From the NCBI RefSeq assembly GCF_905171765.1, contig NC_053398.1, positions 51,830,338 to 51,894,337 on the forward strand: a stretch of 64,000 nucleotides of DNA, written 5' to 3'. Below are positions 10,151 to 20,561 of this stretch, in pieces. Below the pieces are notes generated by a model. It was given only the letters and a program-made list of their open reading frames with translations, searched no databases and had not been told where the DNA came from. Every line of letters starts with the position of its first letter. Position 1 is the stretch's first letter. Source of the stretch: Bufo bufo (taxonomy: Eukaryota > Chordata > Amphibia > Anura > Bufonidae). The position numbers were made by a program, and so were the translations under genes.

Positions 10151-13100
10151 TCGGAAAACTACTGACCCCAGGTTGTGCGGAGGATGACAACCTGGGTTAA
10201 TACATCTCCTCCATACAAACTTCTCAGTTTGTTTTGCCAGCTATGGTAGTTTCGGGTAATAAAACTGACACGATTTCTGTTTTCTTAGACAGTGGGGCGG
10301 GGGTCAATTTGGTGGATGCACGATTCGCTCAGACTCTGGGTTTTTCTTTTAGTCCTTTACCTAGATCTATCCCCATATTCGCTATCGACTCTGCTCCTCT
10401 TATTTAGGGTAACTAACACATATTGTACATAACATACATCTTCGGATGGGGGCCCTCCATAATGAGTTTATTTCTTGCTATGTCCTTGAAGGTCTTCCCA
10501 CTCTTATGGTATTAGGTTTTCCCTGGTCGGTAGCGCACAATTATTGTTGTTGATTGGCAGGCAAGGGAGATATTGGAGTGGAGTGAGCATTCTAGGGACA
10601 ATTGCTTAAGTAGCAGTTGCTTAGCCACCTCCATTACAACCCTACCAGCATTTGTGTCCGACTTTTAATATGTTTTCTCTGAAAAGGGGTGTCAGGAGTT
10701 ACAACCCCATCGTCCGTATGAATGCCCGTTTAACCTGCTCCCTGGAGCCAAGTTACCTAAGACCAGGTTATATAACCTTTCTGGCCCCAAAAGACAAGCC
10801 ATGAAGGACTATATTTCCGAGAGTTTGGCTAATGGATATATCAGACACTCTTCTTCATCCGTGGCTGCAGGGTTCTTCTTTGTGAAGAAGAAAGATGGGG
10901 ACCTGCGTCCTTGCCTAGATTTTCGTGAACTAAATCGGATAACTATCCGAGATCCCTATCCTCTTCCTCTCATTCCTGACCTTTTTAATTATGGTGCGAA
11001 ATGGTTTTCCAAATTGGATTTAAGGGGAGCCTACAATCTGATTTGCATCAAAGAGAGCGATGAGTTGAAGACAGCATTTAACACTCCTGAGGGGCATTAT
11101 GAAAACCTGGTCATGCCATTTGTCCTGACTAAGGCTCCTGCTGTCTTTCAACACTTTTGTCATCTTGTCGGCAGATTTGTGGTGATATATCTTGATGATA
11201 TTTTGATCTATTCACCCAATCTGGAGACACACAAGGTACATGTCAGGCACCCATACTGGTCCAGCCTGATGTTTCTCGACCTTTTATTGTGGAGGTTGAT
11301 GCATCGGAGGTGGGGGTGGGGGCTGTACTGTCCCAGGGTCTGTCTACAAGTAAATGGCGTCCTTGTGCTTTCTTTTCTAAGAAATTTTCGGCAGCTGAGA
11401 AGAATTATAATATAGGCAACATGGAACTTTTAGCTATTAAATTTGAGGAATGGCGTCACTTTTTGGAGTGGGCAGCTCATCCCGTCACGGTGATTACGGA
11501 CCATAAAAACCTGTTATACCTTGAGTCTGCTAAACGTCTTACCCCTAGACAAGCTAGGTGGTCTTTGTTTTTTACCAGGTTGAATTTTATTATCACCTAT
11601 CTTCCGGGGGCAAAAAATATCAACGCTGATGCGTTATCCCGAAGTTTTCCTGGAGGGGGTGATGTTGACGATCTGGTGCTGATTTTACAAAAGGGGGTGG
11701 TTGTCTCTGCGTTACACTCAGACCTGGAGGGGATGGTGTTGGAGGCTCAGGGGGATGCCCTGGTCTCCTGCCCCCCAGGAAAGTTGTTTGTGCCTTTGAA
11801 TTTGCGCCTTGAAATATTAAAAGAACACCATAACTCTGCACTCACTGGGTGTCACGATACTAGTGGAATACTGCTGGAATCAAATGGCAGGGACATGGCC
11901 TGTACACAGGAAGCACCGGAGTCTTGAATAGGAGGTTGCAGGACTGAAGGATGAAGCAGAGCCAAGCAGGCAGAGCTGTTACCAGTAGCAACGGTGCAGA
12001 ACCAAAGGATGCAGCAGAGCCAAGCAGGCGGAGCTGTTACCAGTAGCAACGGTGCAGAACCAAAGGATGCAGCAGAGCCAGGCAGGCGGAGCCGTTAGCG
12101 GTAGCAATGGTTCAGGCTTGAAGGATGCAGTAGAGCCGAGGTCAGACGAGCAATGGGTCAGGGCAGGCGGCACAGGAACGTAGTCAAGCAATCCAGTTTG
12201 GCAACAGGAGGTAGCAGGATGTCACAGAGTAGCAGGGTAAACCGCAAGGAGGAGAAACAAACCAGAGAGCTAGTTCCAAGCAAAAGTACAAGCAAAAGTA
12301 CAAGCAGAAGCTAAACACAATACTCAAGCAATTAGTAACAGGCTTCAGAGGTTTAAATGTGAAACAGGAAGTAAGATGGCACCCAGCTGAGACACAATCC
12401 ACCATCCTAACTGAGGGAGAACTTGAGGGCAAGACAATCTGAACTAAACAGACATAGCAGGATGGACACTGGGCACACTGGTAGTAGGGCAACTTCGGAG
12501 CTATTGTCTCGTCGTTTTTGGTGGCCGAGGTTGCACCAGGATGTAATTGATTTTGTGTCTACCTGCACGACCTGAGCACTCGCTAGAGTCACTCATACTC
12601 GTCCATCGATGTCTCTGTTGCCACTGGTCATTCCCAACAGACCGCGGACACACCTGTCGATGGATTACTGACCTACCTGTATCTGCGGGTAAAACTGTTA
12701 TCCTGGTAGTAGCAGACAGGTTCAGTAAAATGGTGCATTTCATTGCCTTACCCACATTGCCAAATGCTAAAAGCCAGCTCAGGTTTTTATCAGTGAAATT
12801 GTGAAGCTTCACGGGGTCCCTTCCGATGTTGTTTCGGACCGGGTTTATTTCTAAATTCTGGAGAGCTTTTTTTCTCGTCTTGGGGTACATTTGTCCTTTT
12901 CCTCAGCCTTCCATACGCAGTCGAACAGCCAGGCCGAACGCACAAACCAAAACCTAGAGACTTACCTTAGGTATTTTGTGTCTGAAAATCAGGAGGAATG
13001 GTCATCTTACTTACCTTTAGCAGAGTTTGCTATAAACAATCACCGTCAAGAATCAACTGGTAAGTCACCATTTTTTGGTGCATATAGTATTCATCCTCAG

Positions 13101-13731
13101 TTTTGCACTGAGGGGGAGCCTTCTGGGATTCCTGAAGAAGAGCATTCTTCCCTGAAGAAGAACGGTTTAAGTCATCACTCTCTTCTGTATGGCGATAGGT
13201 TCAAAGCAATTTGAAAAATATGGGAGGCAGATATAAACATATGGCTGATAAAAAAAAAACATTCGCCAGGTCCGGGGGTGAATGACTGTGTGGTTGTCAA
13301 GTAAAAATATTAAGTTAAAGGTTCCATCTTAGAAATTGGGTCCTAGGTGTATCGGTCCATATAAAATAGTCGCAGTAATTAACCCCGTGGCCTTTCGCCT
13401 GGAGTTACCTCAAACCTTGGAAATTCATAATGTATTTCATAAATCGTTGCTCAAAAAGTATGTTGCACCTCCGGGACCATCACCGTTACCGCCCCCTCCA
13501 ATTATTGTCGATGGCAATTTGGAGTTTCAGGTGGCAAGAATTGTTCATTCTCGTTTTGTCCGTTGCTTCCTTCAATAACTAGTGCATTGGAGGGGTTACG
13601 GCCCGGAAGAAAGAATCTGGGTGCCAGCGTCGGAAGTAAACGCCAGCAGGTGAATTAGTTCTTTCCACATCTCTCATCCGGAGAGACCTGGTCCTGAGTG
13701 TCCGGTGGCCCCTCGTAGAAAGGGGGGGTAC
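10150..13731 (+). pseudogene. pol of Gypsy copy B (broken)
   Basis: Domains in order. Protease at about 10240-10520 with 'LDSGAGVNLVDA'. RT at 10801-11230 ('[19 protein letters not shown]', '[13 protein letters not shown]' and the polymerase motif '[12 protein letters not shown]'). A deletion of about 350 bp at about 11248 then removes the thumb/connection. RNase H at 11289-11840 ('[16 protein letters not shown]', 'VTDHKNLLYLESAKRLTPRQARWSLFF' in part). A 619-bp insert at 11850-12468. Integrase at about 12475-13080, in several frames. Chromodomain start at about 13520 ('GNLEFQVARIVHSR'). B retains the lysine-rich RT segment 'VKKKDGD' that the younger copy C lacks. Confidence 0.85.
11850..12468 (+). 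mobile_element. LTR-like insert with 5-bp duplication and internal 58-bp tandem repeat
   Basis: A 619-bp insert with TG..CA ends ('tgtcacgatac' ... 'ggatggaca'), flanked by ctggg at 11845-11849 and 12469-12473. The uninterrupted sequence is visible in copy C at about 18640. It contains about 3.3 tandem copies of a 58-bp unit around 11950-12135 ('cagagccaagcaggcggagc'). It is probably a solo LTR; no internal genes are present. Confidence 0.75.
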
Positions 13732-14097
13732 TGTCACGAGGGTGTCACGACCTATTGCTGACCCTGTTGTGCCTGGGGTCAGAAGGTCACAGTGGGTGGC
13801 TACTCGCTCAGTTTCAAGAGATCGCTTCATGACCTAGTGGTGGGAATGGATTCTGGTCCAGGTTTAACTGCTTAGGTTTGCGATCCTTTTTGTCCCATTT
13901 CTGCTTCCCTTGTTTCCAGATATAGATCTTCTTTCCAGATCTTCTATTATGACCTCTGGTGGAGTTAGAGTTGCTGTGGAGCTGTTGGAACTGGTGCTGT
14001 TGGATCTCTGGTTCTTTCCTGTTGTCTCCCTTCTGGGATTGTTTGTGGTGTTTGTGTTGTTTGTCCTTTCCCTGTTGTTACCCTAGGTGTCAGTGGT
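13732..14097 (+). repeat. 3' LTR of Gypsy copy B, first segment
   Basis: It starts 'tgtcacgagggtgtcacgac' directly after the purine tract 'aaaggggggg'. It is interrupted at 14097 by copy C, whose GTGGT target duplication is at 14093-14097. It contains TCCAGATATA (13915-13924), complementary to B's primer site at 8849-8858. Confidence 0.82.
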
Positions 14098-14756
14098 TGT
14101 CACGAGGGTATCAAGAGCCACGTCTGACTCCGTTATACCCGGGGTCAGGAGGTTGCAGCGGGTGGCTGCGCGCTCTATATCTAAAGATCACGTTGTTTCT
14201 TAGTGATTGTTTTCTGTGTTTGCCTTGCTATCCTTTTTGTCTCAATCAGGGATCCGTAGCTTCTCCTCCTCAGCTGTTTCTTGTCTGCCACTCCCAACCT
14301 CCTTATATTCTCCCCTCACTCTTCTCTAGTTGCCAGTTATAGAGCTTCCTGCCTGGACATCTATACTGACCCACTGGAGTTGTGAATCCTGGTTGTCGTT
14401 CCAGAGTGCTTCCCTCCGGATCCCTGTTGGGCTTCTTGTTGTCTCCTGTTGTCGCCCACCTGGGATTATATGTTGAGTTTGTATTGTCTGTCCTTCCCTT
14501 GGTGTTTTCCTTTAGAGCTAGTGGTGCGGACTAGTGTTCCCACCGCCCTGTTCACTATCTAGGGCTCAGCTTAGGGAAAGCCAGGGCTTTAGGCACGTGA
14601 TCGGCGTACGGGTGAGGAACCCGTCTAGGGACGTCAGGGCAGCCAGGTGCCAGCCGCTAGGTGAGTCAGGGGCACCACCTTCCCTCTCACTTGGGCAGGG
14701 CCTTCCTTGTTCCCTCCCTCTGTGTCACGTATGTGATAGTCACGCCGACCGTGATA
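14098..14756 (+). repeat. 5' LTR of Gypsy copy C
   Basis: It starts 'tgtcacgagggtatcaagag' and ends 'cgccgaccgtgata', i.e. TG..TA with the usual CA end mutated in both LTRs. A TATA-like 'ttatattc' at 14302-14309 lies about 25-30 bp upstream of GCCAGTTATA (14332-14341), the probable transcript start and the partner of the primer site. Confidence 0.93.
14302..14309 (+). promoter_or_regulatory. TATA-like element of the copy C LTR
   Basis: 'ttatattc' sits at the expected distance upstream of the inferred RNA start at about 14332. The same arrangement is in the 3' LTR near 20107. Promoter function is inferred from position only. Confidence 0.5.
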
Positions 14757-14757
14757 T

Positions 14758-14767
14758 TATAACTGGC
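14758..14767 (+). promoter_or_regulatory. Putative self-priming primer-binding site of copy C
   Basis: TATAACTGGC, one base after the LTR end, is complementary over 10 bases to GCCAGTTATA at 14332-14341 within the same LTR. Tf1 of fission yeast primes reverse transcription from the 5' end of its own mRNA in this way, and the sushi group of vertebrates is thought to do likewise. I did not test it against tRNA 3' ends. Confidence 0.7.
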
Positions 14768-14834
14768 CTTTACTTTTTGAGAAAAAAAAAAAATCTCTTT
14801 TTGTTGTTTTTTTTCCCTCTACTTAGAATCCAAT

Positions 14835-16605
14835 ATGGATCCTATTGCTGCCTTGGCAAAACAGCTTCAAGGTCTGTCTTTGGAGGTGGCAGGATTGAAG
14901 GCGTCTGTCCTCCAACAACAGCAGCAAATACAGCAGACCGCACCCCCAGCGGTTGCTATGGGTAACCAGGTTGTTACAGAACCCAAGGTTGTTCTTCCTG
15001 ACAGATTTTCTGGGGGAAGGGACAAATTTGCGACGTTACGTGAGGCCTGCAAATTATACTTTAAGTTGCGCCCTTACTCCTCAGGTAATGAAGAACAGCG
15101 GGTTGGGATTGTCATTTCCCTGCTTCAGGGGGACCCACAATCCTGGGCGTTCTCATTACCCCCTGGTTCCCAGGCTCTCCGGTCAGTGGAGGGATTTTTT
15201 GGGGCTTTGGGTCTCATATATGATGACCCTGACCGAGTCGCCCTGGCTGAGTCGAAGTTACGGAGACTCCTACAGGGAGATAGGTCAGCAGAGGAATATT
15301 GCTCAGAGTTCCGTAGGTGGGCTACGGATACTCAGTGGAACGACCCGGCTCTCAGGAGTCAGTTCTGCTCTGGGTTATCTGAAAGGGTTAAGGATGCACT
15401 GGCGCTGTATGAGACCCCCCTTTCCCTTGATGCTGTTATGTCCCTCTCTATCAGAATGTAGTGTACGGGAACTGTAATACCCGTCACTACCAAAGTGTCA
15501 CTTGGTGTGCTGTCGTCCCTCCTAATTATGGGGAAGTTGGTATATGTCAGTTTTATAAAATGTCATGTAATGCAATGCTATGTGTTTCCCTGTTGCTGTG
15601 AAACTTGCATGTACAGGCCTGCAGGGGTGTCATTCCAGCTTCTAGTCGCTAGAGGGAGCTAGGGAGCACTAGTTTATATAAGGCCAGACAGGGAAGTGCA
15701 AGGCAGACGGAGTCTAGTGTCTGTAATCTACAGTTGGAGATTAGACAATGTCTGAGACAAGTCCAGGCCTGAAGCCTGCTGTCCAGGAGAAGATTCCCTC
15801 CTGAATTCCCATATGCAGAAACAGGAATATGTTAGATCAAGAACCTGAGGAAGTTTCCAGCAGCTGAGAGAGACAGAGGCAAAGATCAGGAAAGCCAGAG
15901 GTACTAAGAAAGACAGAGGAGGTACTTTCATAAAGCTATAGCCAAGGAGATAAAGCCAGAACTAGGTTAATGGGCCTTGGTGAAGATATGCTATATTCCA
16001 GGATCAGACAGAATTAGAGTGCAAGCTCCTGTGCTGCAAGTCCTGTGTTCAACACTCTGTAATTACCCTGCTATAACTGAATTGCCTGCATCGACCGAAT
16101 TGCAAAATCAACTGTATGCTTAGGAACTGCATTTCCATTATTGTCTCTGCTTGGAAAACTACTAAAGTTGGAGTTCTGTTTTAATACTACGTTTCCTCAA
16201 TTTATTCCTGCATCCGCAAACGGCGTGCCACCGTTTACTTGGCACTGGCGTCACGAACTATTTCTACCTATACCTGCCCTTGCAGAGAGTCAGCTGTACC
16301 AGGTTAGTGTATATTGCACTACATCACCCAGAAACACCTATTACACACAACTTGAGTACGCTGCAAGAATAGATAGGCGTCTTAGGGAGAGATCGAAAAT
16401 TCCTGAGCAATTGGTTACCTCTCCCAAGCAACAATTAGTCTGTACTGACTTAGATGAGCCTATGCAGCTAGGCGGAACTTCTCGTCAGGTCCGTCCTCCT
16501 GAGGTTCGCCGTAGGGGGGGGGGCTTGTTTTTTCTGTGGGGGGAAGGGTCATTTCATTAATGTCTGTCCCTCCTTTCTCAAAAACAAAAGACCGTCTGAA
16601 AACTA
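14835..16605 (+). pseudogene. gag of Gypsy copy C, split by a solo LTR
   Basis: The ATG at 14835 ('MDPIAALAKQLQGLSLEV') lies 78 bp after the LTR. A Gln-rich coiled segment is followed by the retrotransposon gag region ('PDRFSGGRDKF', 'LIYDDPDRVALAESKLRRLL', 'SQFCSGLSERVKDALALYE'), open for about 206 codons until the LTR insertion at 15457. After 16366 gag resumes ('RIDRRLRERSK', 'DLDEPMQLGGTSRQ'), loses frame at a G-run near 16512-16521, and then in the shifted frame shows an intact C-x2-C-x4-H-x4-C knuckle ('CFFCGGKGHFINVC'). The gene therefore has two lesions, the insert and the G-run indel. A full-length functional gag is not expected. Confidence 0.9.
15457..16365 (+). mobile_element. Solo LTR inserted in gag of copy C
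   Basis: A 909-bp insert with ends 'tgtagtgtac' and 'gtacgctgca' (imperfect inverted TG..CA termini), flanked by a 4-bp duplication agaa (15453-15456 and 16366-16369). The uninterrupted reading is visible in copy B near 9930. A TATA box 'tttatataagg' lies near 15671. There is no coding region, so it is probably left by recombination between two LTRs. A 4-bp duplication would fit some endogenous retrovirus groups. Confidence 0.82.
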
Positions 16606-16674
16606 CTAACCCCAGGCTGTGCGGAGGATGTCAGCCGGGGGGTATACGTTTCCTCCATACGAACATCTCAATTT

Positions 16675-19600
16675 GTGTTACCAGCGGTTATTGTTTTTGG
16701 TGTTAAGACGGAGTCTATTTATTTTTTTCTAGACAGTGGAGCAGGGGTAAATTTGATAGATGCCCATTTTGCCCGCACTATGGGTTTGTCTCTCTGTACG
16801 CTGCAGAGACCTATTCCCGTATTCGCTATAGACTCGGCTCCTCTGTCTCAGAGAAACCTCACCCACATTGTTCATAATTTACACCTTCGGGTAGGGGACC
16901 ACCATAATGAGTGTCTTTCATGTTACGTTCTGGAGGGCCTTCCCTCTCCTGTGGTATTGGGTCTTCCCTGGTTGGTAGCGCACAATCCAGTGGTGGATTG
17001 GCAGGCCAGGGAGATATTGGAGTGGAGTGAGCATTGCAGAGAGAATTGCTTAAATAACAATTGCTTAATCGCCTCCATAGCTTCCCTACCTACATTTATT
17101 TCGGACTTTGAGGACGTTTTTTCTGAAAAGGGTTGTCAGAAGCTACCACCTCATCGTCCATATGATTGCCCGGTTAACCTGATTCCCGGTGCAAAATTAC
17201 CCAAGTCCAGGTTGTATAATCTTTCGGGTCCCGAGAGACAAGCCATGAAAGATTATATCTCCGAGAGTCTGGCTAAGGGACACATCAGACCCTCTTCTTC
17301 ACCCGTGGCTGCAGGGTTTTTCTTTCTGCGTCCTTGCCTAGATTTCCGTGAGCTAAACCAGATAACCATCCGAGACCCATACCCTCTTTCTCTCATTCCT
17401 GACCTTTTTAATCAGATTGCGGGTGCTAGGTGGTTCTCCAAACTTGATCTTAGGGGGGCCTACAATCTGATTCGTATCAGGGAAGGGGATGAGTGGAAGA
17501 CAGCTTTTAACACCCCTGAGGGGCATTATGAAAATCTAGTTATGCCTTTCGGTCTGACCAATGCCCCCGCTGTCTTCCAACATTTTGTTAATGATATTTT
17601 TAGTCATCTCATCGGCAGGTTTGTAGTCATATACCTAGATGATATCTTAATTTATTCGGCTGATCTGAAATCACATGAGGTGCATGTCAGGCAAGTACTG
17701 CAGGTTCTACGAACGAATAAATTATATGCGAAAATTGAAAAATGTGTCTTCGCCGTTCAGGAAATACAGTTCCTGGGATATCTATTATCTGCTTCAGGTT
17801 TCCGTATGGATCCTGGGAAGGTCCAGGCAATTTTAGATTGGGATCTTCCTGAGAACCTTAAAGCCCTACAACGGTTTTTGGGTTTCGCAAATTTCTATAG
17901 AAAGTTCATTAAAAATTATTCAGTGATCGTTAAACCCCTTACCGACATGACTAGGAAGGGGACTGATTTTTCTAAATGGTCTGACGCCGCTAAAAATGCA
18001 TTTTACTCTCTAAAGGAGAGGTTTACCTCGGCACCTGTTCTAATTCAACCTGATGTCTCCCAGCCTTTTATTGTTGAGGTAGATGCGTCAGAGGTGGGAG
18101 TGGGGGCTGTATTATCTCAGGGTCCGTCTCCTGGCAAATGGCGCCCTTGCGCTTTCTTTTCCAAAAAATTATCTTCTGCAGAGAAGAACTATGATGTTGG
18201 AAATAGGGAACTGTTGGCGATTAAGCTGGCGCTTGAAGAGTGGCGTCACTTCTTAGAGGGAGCAATCCACCCTGTCACGGTGATTACGGATCACAAAAAC
18301 CTTCTGTACCTAGAATCGGCTAAGCGTCTCACCCCTAGACAAGCTAGGTGGTCGCTATTCTTTACCAGATTTAACTTTGTAATCACCTATCGTCCTGGGG
18401 CAAAAAATACCAAGGCAGACGCGTTATCTCGTAGTTTCCCTGGAGGGGGTAATGCTAGTGATCCGGTACCTATTTTACAAAGAGGAGTGGTTGTCTCTGC
18501 TGTACACTCTGTTCTAGAGGGAAAGGTGTTAGAGGCCCAGGGGGACGCCCCGGCCTCTTGCCCCTCAGAGAAATTGTTTGTACCGTTAAACCTGCGTCTT
18601 GAATTATTAAAAGAACATCATAATTCGGCACTTGCTGGGCACCCGGGTAGTAAAGCAACCTTGGAGCTATTATCTCGTCGTTTTTGGTGGCCAAGGTTGC
18701 GTCAGGATGTAATAGATTTCGTGTCTACTTGCTCTACTTGTGCACGCGCGAAAGTCTCTCATACACGTCCAGCAGGGTCTTTATTGCCTCTTTTTATCCC
18801 CAATAGGCCATGGACACATCTGTCTATGGATTTCATCACTGACTTACCGTTGTCTGCGGGTAAAACAGTTATTTTGGTAGTAGTAGACAGGTTTAGCAAA
18901 ATGGTACACTTTATTGCGCTACCCGCACTTCCTTATGCTAAAACTCTTGCTCAGGTGTTTATCAGTGAAATCGTGAAGCTTCACGGGGTCCCTTCCGATG
19001 TGGTTTCGGATCGGGGAACCCAGTTTATTTCTAAGTTTTGGAAAGCTTTTTGTTCCCGTTTGGGGGTACACTTGTCCTTTTCCTCAGCTTTCCATCCTCA
19101 GTCGAATGGACAGACTGAGCGTACCAACCAAAACCTAGAAACATATTTAAGGTGTTTTGTGTCTGAAAACCAAGAGTTGTGGTCATCATATTTACCGTTA
19201 GCTGAGTTTGCCATAAATAATCATTATCAGGAGTCCACTGGCAAGTCACCATTCCTTGGTGCATACGGTTTTCATCCCCAATTTTGTACTTTCAAAGAGG
19301 GGGGGTCTTCTGGGGTTCCCGAAGAGGAAAGGTTTTCTTCATCTCTTTCTTCGGTATGGCAGAAGGTGCAAGTTAACTTGAAAAAGATGAGTGGTAAATA
19401 TAAATGCATGGCCGATAAGAAACGGTCGCCAGGTCCGGACCTAGGGGTGAATGACTATGTGTGGTTGTCTACTAGGAATATTAAGTTGAAGGTTCCCTCT
19501 TGGAAACTGGGTCCTAGGTTCATTGGTCCTTATAAAATAGTAGCCGTCATTAACCCTGTGGCTTTTCGCCTGGAGCTACCTCAGACTTTTAAGATCCATA

Positions 19601-20007
19601 ACGTCTTCCATAAATCGTTACTTAAGAAGTATGTTCCACCTCTAGAACCATCACCGCCGCCACCTCCTCCTGCTATTGTGGATGGTAATCTGGAGTTTCA
19701 AATAGCCAGAATTGTTGATTCTCGTCGGGTCCGCCGCTCTCTTCAGTATCTGGTGCATTGGAGGGGTTACGGTCCCGAGGAAAGAATGTGGGTTCCAGCG
19801 TCAGAGGTAAACGCCAACAAGTTAATTCAGGCTTTCCATGCCTCTCATCCGGAGAGACCTGGTCCTGAGTGTCCGGAGGCCCCTCGTGAAAGGGGGGGTA
19901 CTGTCACGAGGGTATCAAGAGCCACGTCTGACTCCGTTATACCCGGGGTCAGGAGGTCGCAGCCGGTGGCTGCGCGCTCTATATCTAAAGATCACGTTGT
20001 TTCTTAG
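16675..20007 (+). CDS. pol: Ty3/Gypsy pol polyprotein (PR-RT-RNaseH-IN-chromodomain), copy C
   Basis: One open frame of about 1110 codons. No ATG marks its beginning, and the frame stays open upstream of 16675, so pol is probably made as a gag-pol fusion. Domains by residue from 16675: aspartic protease about 20-110, 'LDSGAGVNLIDA'; reverse transcriptase about 180-400, 'LDFRELNQI', '[15 protein letters not shown]', catalytic 'YLDDI' near 320; RNase H about 465-590, '[16 protein letters not shown]'; integrase zinc-binding HHCC about 645-690, core Asp in 'MDFITDLP' (about 717), Asp in 'VSDRGTQF' (about 777), Glu in '[12 protein letters not shown]' (about 812); chromodomain about 1000-1050, 'RRSLQYLVHWRGYGPEERMW'. 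The stop lies about 105 bp inside the 3' LTR. Oddity: relative to copy B it lacks seven codons (VKKKDGD) in the RT fingers (about residue 216), which may cripple polymerase activity. Confidence 0.93.
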   Translation: MLPAVIVFGVKTESIYFFLDSGAGVNLIDAHFARTMGLSLCTLQRPIPVFAIDSAPLSQRNLTHIVHNLHLRVGDHHNECLSCYVLEGLPSPVVLGLPWLVAHNPVVDWQAREILEWSEHCRENCLNNNCLIASIASLPTFISDFEDVFSEKGCQKLPPHRPYDCPVNLIPGAKLPKSRLYNLSGPERQAMKDYISESLAKGHIRPSSSPVAAGFFFLRPCLDFRELNQITIRDPYPLSLIPDLFNQIAGARWFSKLDLRGAYNLIRIREGDEWKTAFNTPEGHYENLVMPFGLTNAPAVFQHFVNDIFSHLIGRFVVIYLDDILIYSADLKSHEVHVRQVLQVLRTNKLYAKIEKCVFAVQEIQFLGYLLSASGFRMDPGKVQAILDWDLPENLKALQRFLGFANFYRKFIKNYSVIVKPLTDMTRKGTDFSKWSDAAKNAFYSLKERFTSAPVLIQPDVSQPFIVEVDASEVGVGAVLSQGPSPGKWRPCAFFSKKLSSAEKNYDVGNRELLAIKLALEEWRHFLEGAIHPVTVITDHKNLLYLESAKRLTPRQARWSLFFTRFNFVITYRPGAKNTKADALSRSFPGGGNASDPVPILQRGVVVSAVHSVLEGKVLEAQGDAPASCPSEKLFVPLNLRLELLKEHHNSALAGHPGSKATLELLSRRFWWPRLRQDVIDFVSTCSTCARAKVSHTRPAGSLLPLFIPNRPWTHLSMDFITDLPLSAGKTVILVVVDRFSKMVHFIALPALPYAKTLAQVFISEIVKLHGVPSDVVSDRGTQFISKFWKAFCSRLGVHLSFSSAFHPQSNGQTERTNQNLETYLRCFVSENQELWSSYLPLAEFAINNHYQESTGKSPFLGAYGFHPQFCTFKEGGSSGVPEEERFSSSLSSVWQKVQVNLKKMSGKYKCMADKKRSPGPDLGVNDYVWLSTRNIKLKVPSWKLGPRFIGPYKIVAVINPVAFRLELPQTFKIHNVFHKSLLKKYVPPLEPSPPPPPPAIVDGNLEFQIARIVDSRRVRRSLQYLVHWRGYGPEERMWVPASEVNANKLIQAFHASHPERPGPECPEAPRERGGTVTRVSRATSDSVIPGVRRSQPVAARSISKDHVVS
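19889..19898 (+). promoter_or_regulatory. Polypurine tract of copy C
   Basis: 'aaaggggggg' lies just before the 3' LTR at 19902. It is the expected plus-strand primer site and overlaps the end of the pol frame. Equivalent tracts precede the LTRs of copies A and B. Confidence 0.8.
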
Positions 20008-20561
20008 TGATTGTTTTCTGTGTTTGCCTTGCTATCCTTTTTGTCTCAATCAGGGATCCGTAGCTTCTCCTCCTCAGCTGTTTCTTGTCTGCCACTCCCA
20101 ACCTCCTTATATTCTCCCCTCACTCTTCTCTAGTTGCCAGTTATAGAGCTACCTGCCTGGACATCTATACTGACCCACTGGAGTTGTGAATCCTGGTTGT
20201 CGTTCCAGAGTGCTTCCCTCCGGATCCCTGTTGGGCTTCTTGTTGTCTCCTGTTGTCGCCCACCTGGGATTATATGTTGAGTTTGTATTGTCTGTCCTTC
20301 CCTTGGTGTTTTCCTTTAGAGCTAGTGGTGCGGACTAGTGTTCCCACCGCCCTGTTCACTATCTAGGGCTCAGCTTAGGAAAAGCCAGGGCTTTAGGCAC
20401 GTGATCGGCGTACGGGTGAGGAACCCGTCTAGGGACGTCAGGGCAGCCAGGTGCCAGCCGCTAGGTGAGTCAGGGGTCACCACCTTCCCTCTCACTTGGG
20501 CAGGGCCTTCCTTGTTCCCTCCCTCTGTGTCACGTATGTGATAGTCACGCCGACCGTGATA
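19902..20561 (+). repeat. 3' LTR of Gypsy copy C
   Basis: 660 bp, almost identical to 14098-14756. Visible differences include rgtYgcagcSggtgg near the start, gagctWcctgcc, gcttaggRaaagcc and one extra base in 'caggggtcacc'. It is followed by the GTGGT duplication. Confidence 0.94.

Larger units (their letters stand above)
14098..20561 (+). mobile_element. Ty3/Gypsy copy C (chromodomain, Tf1/sushi-like), nearly complete
   Basis: 6464 bp with 659- and 660-bp LTRs, flanked by the 5-bp duplication GTGGT (14093-14097 and 20562-20566), inserted in copy B's 3' LTR. The two LTRs differ at only about four substitutions and one 1-bp indel that I can see, so the insertion is recent. Gag is disrupted by a later solo LTR (15457-16365). 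Pol is one long open frame but has a 7-codon deletion in RT. The organisation (short leader, gag, PR-RT-RH-IN, chromodomain, purine tract) is typical of vertebrate chromoviruses. Confidence 0.95.
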
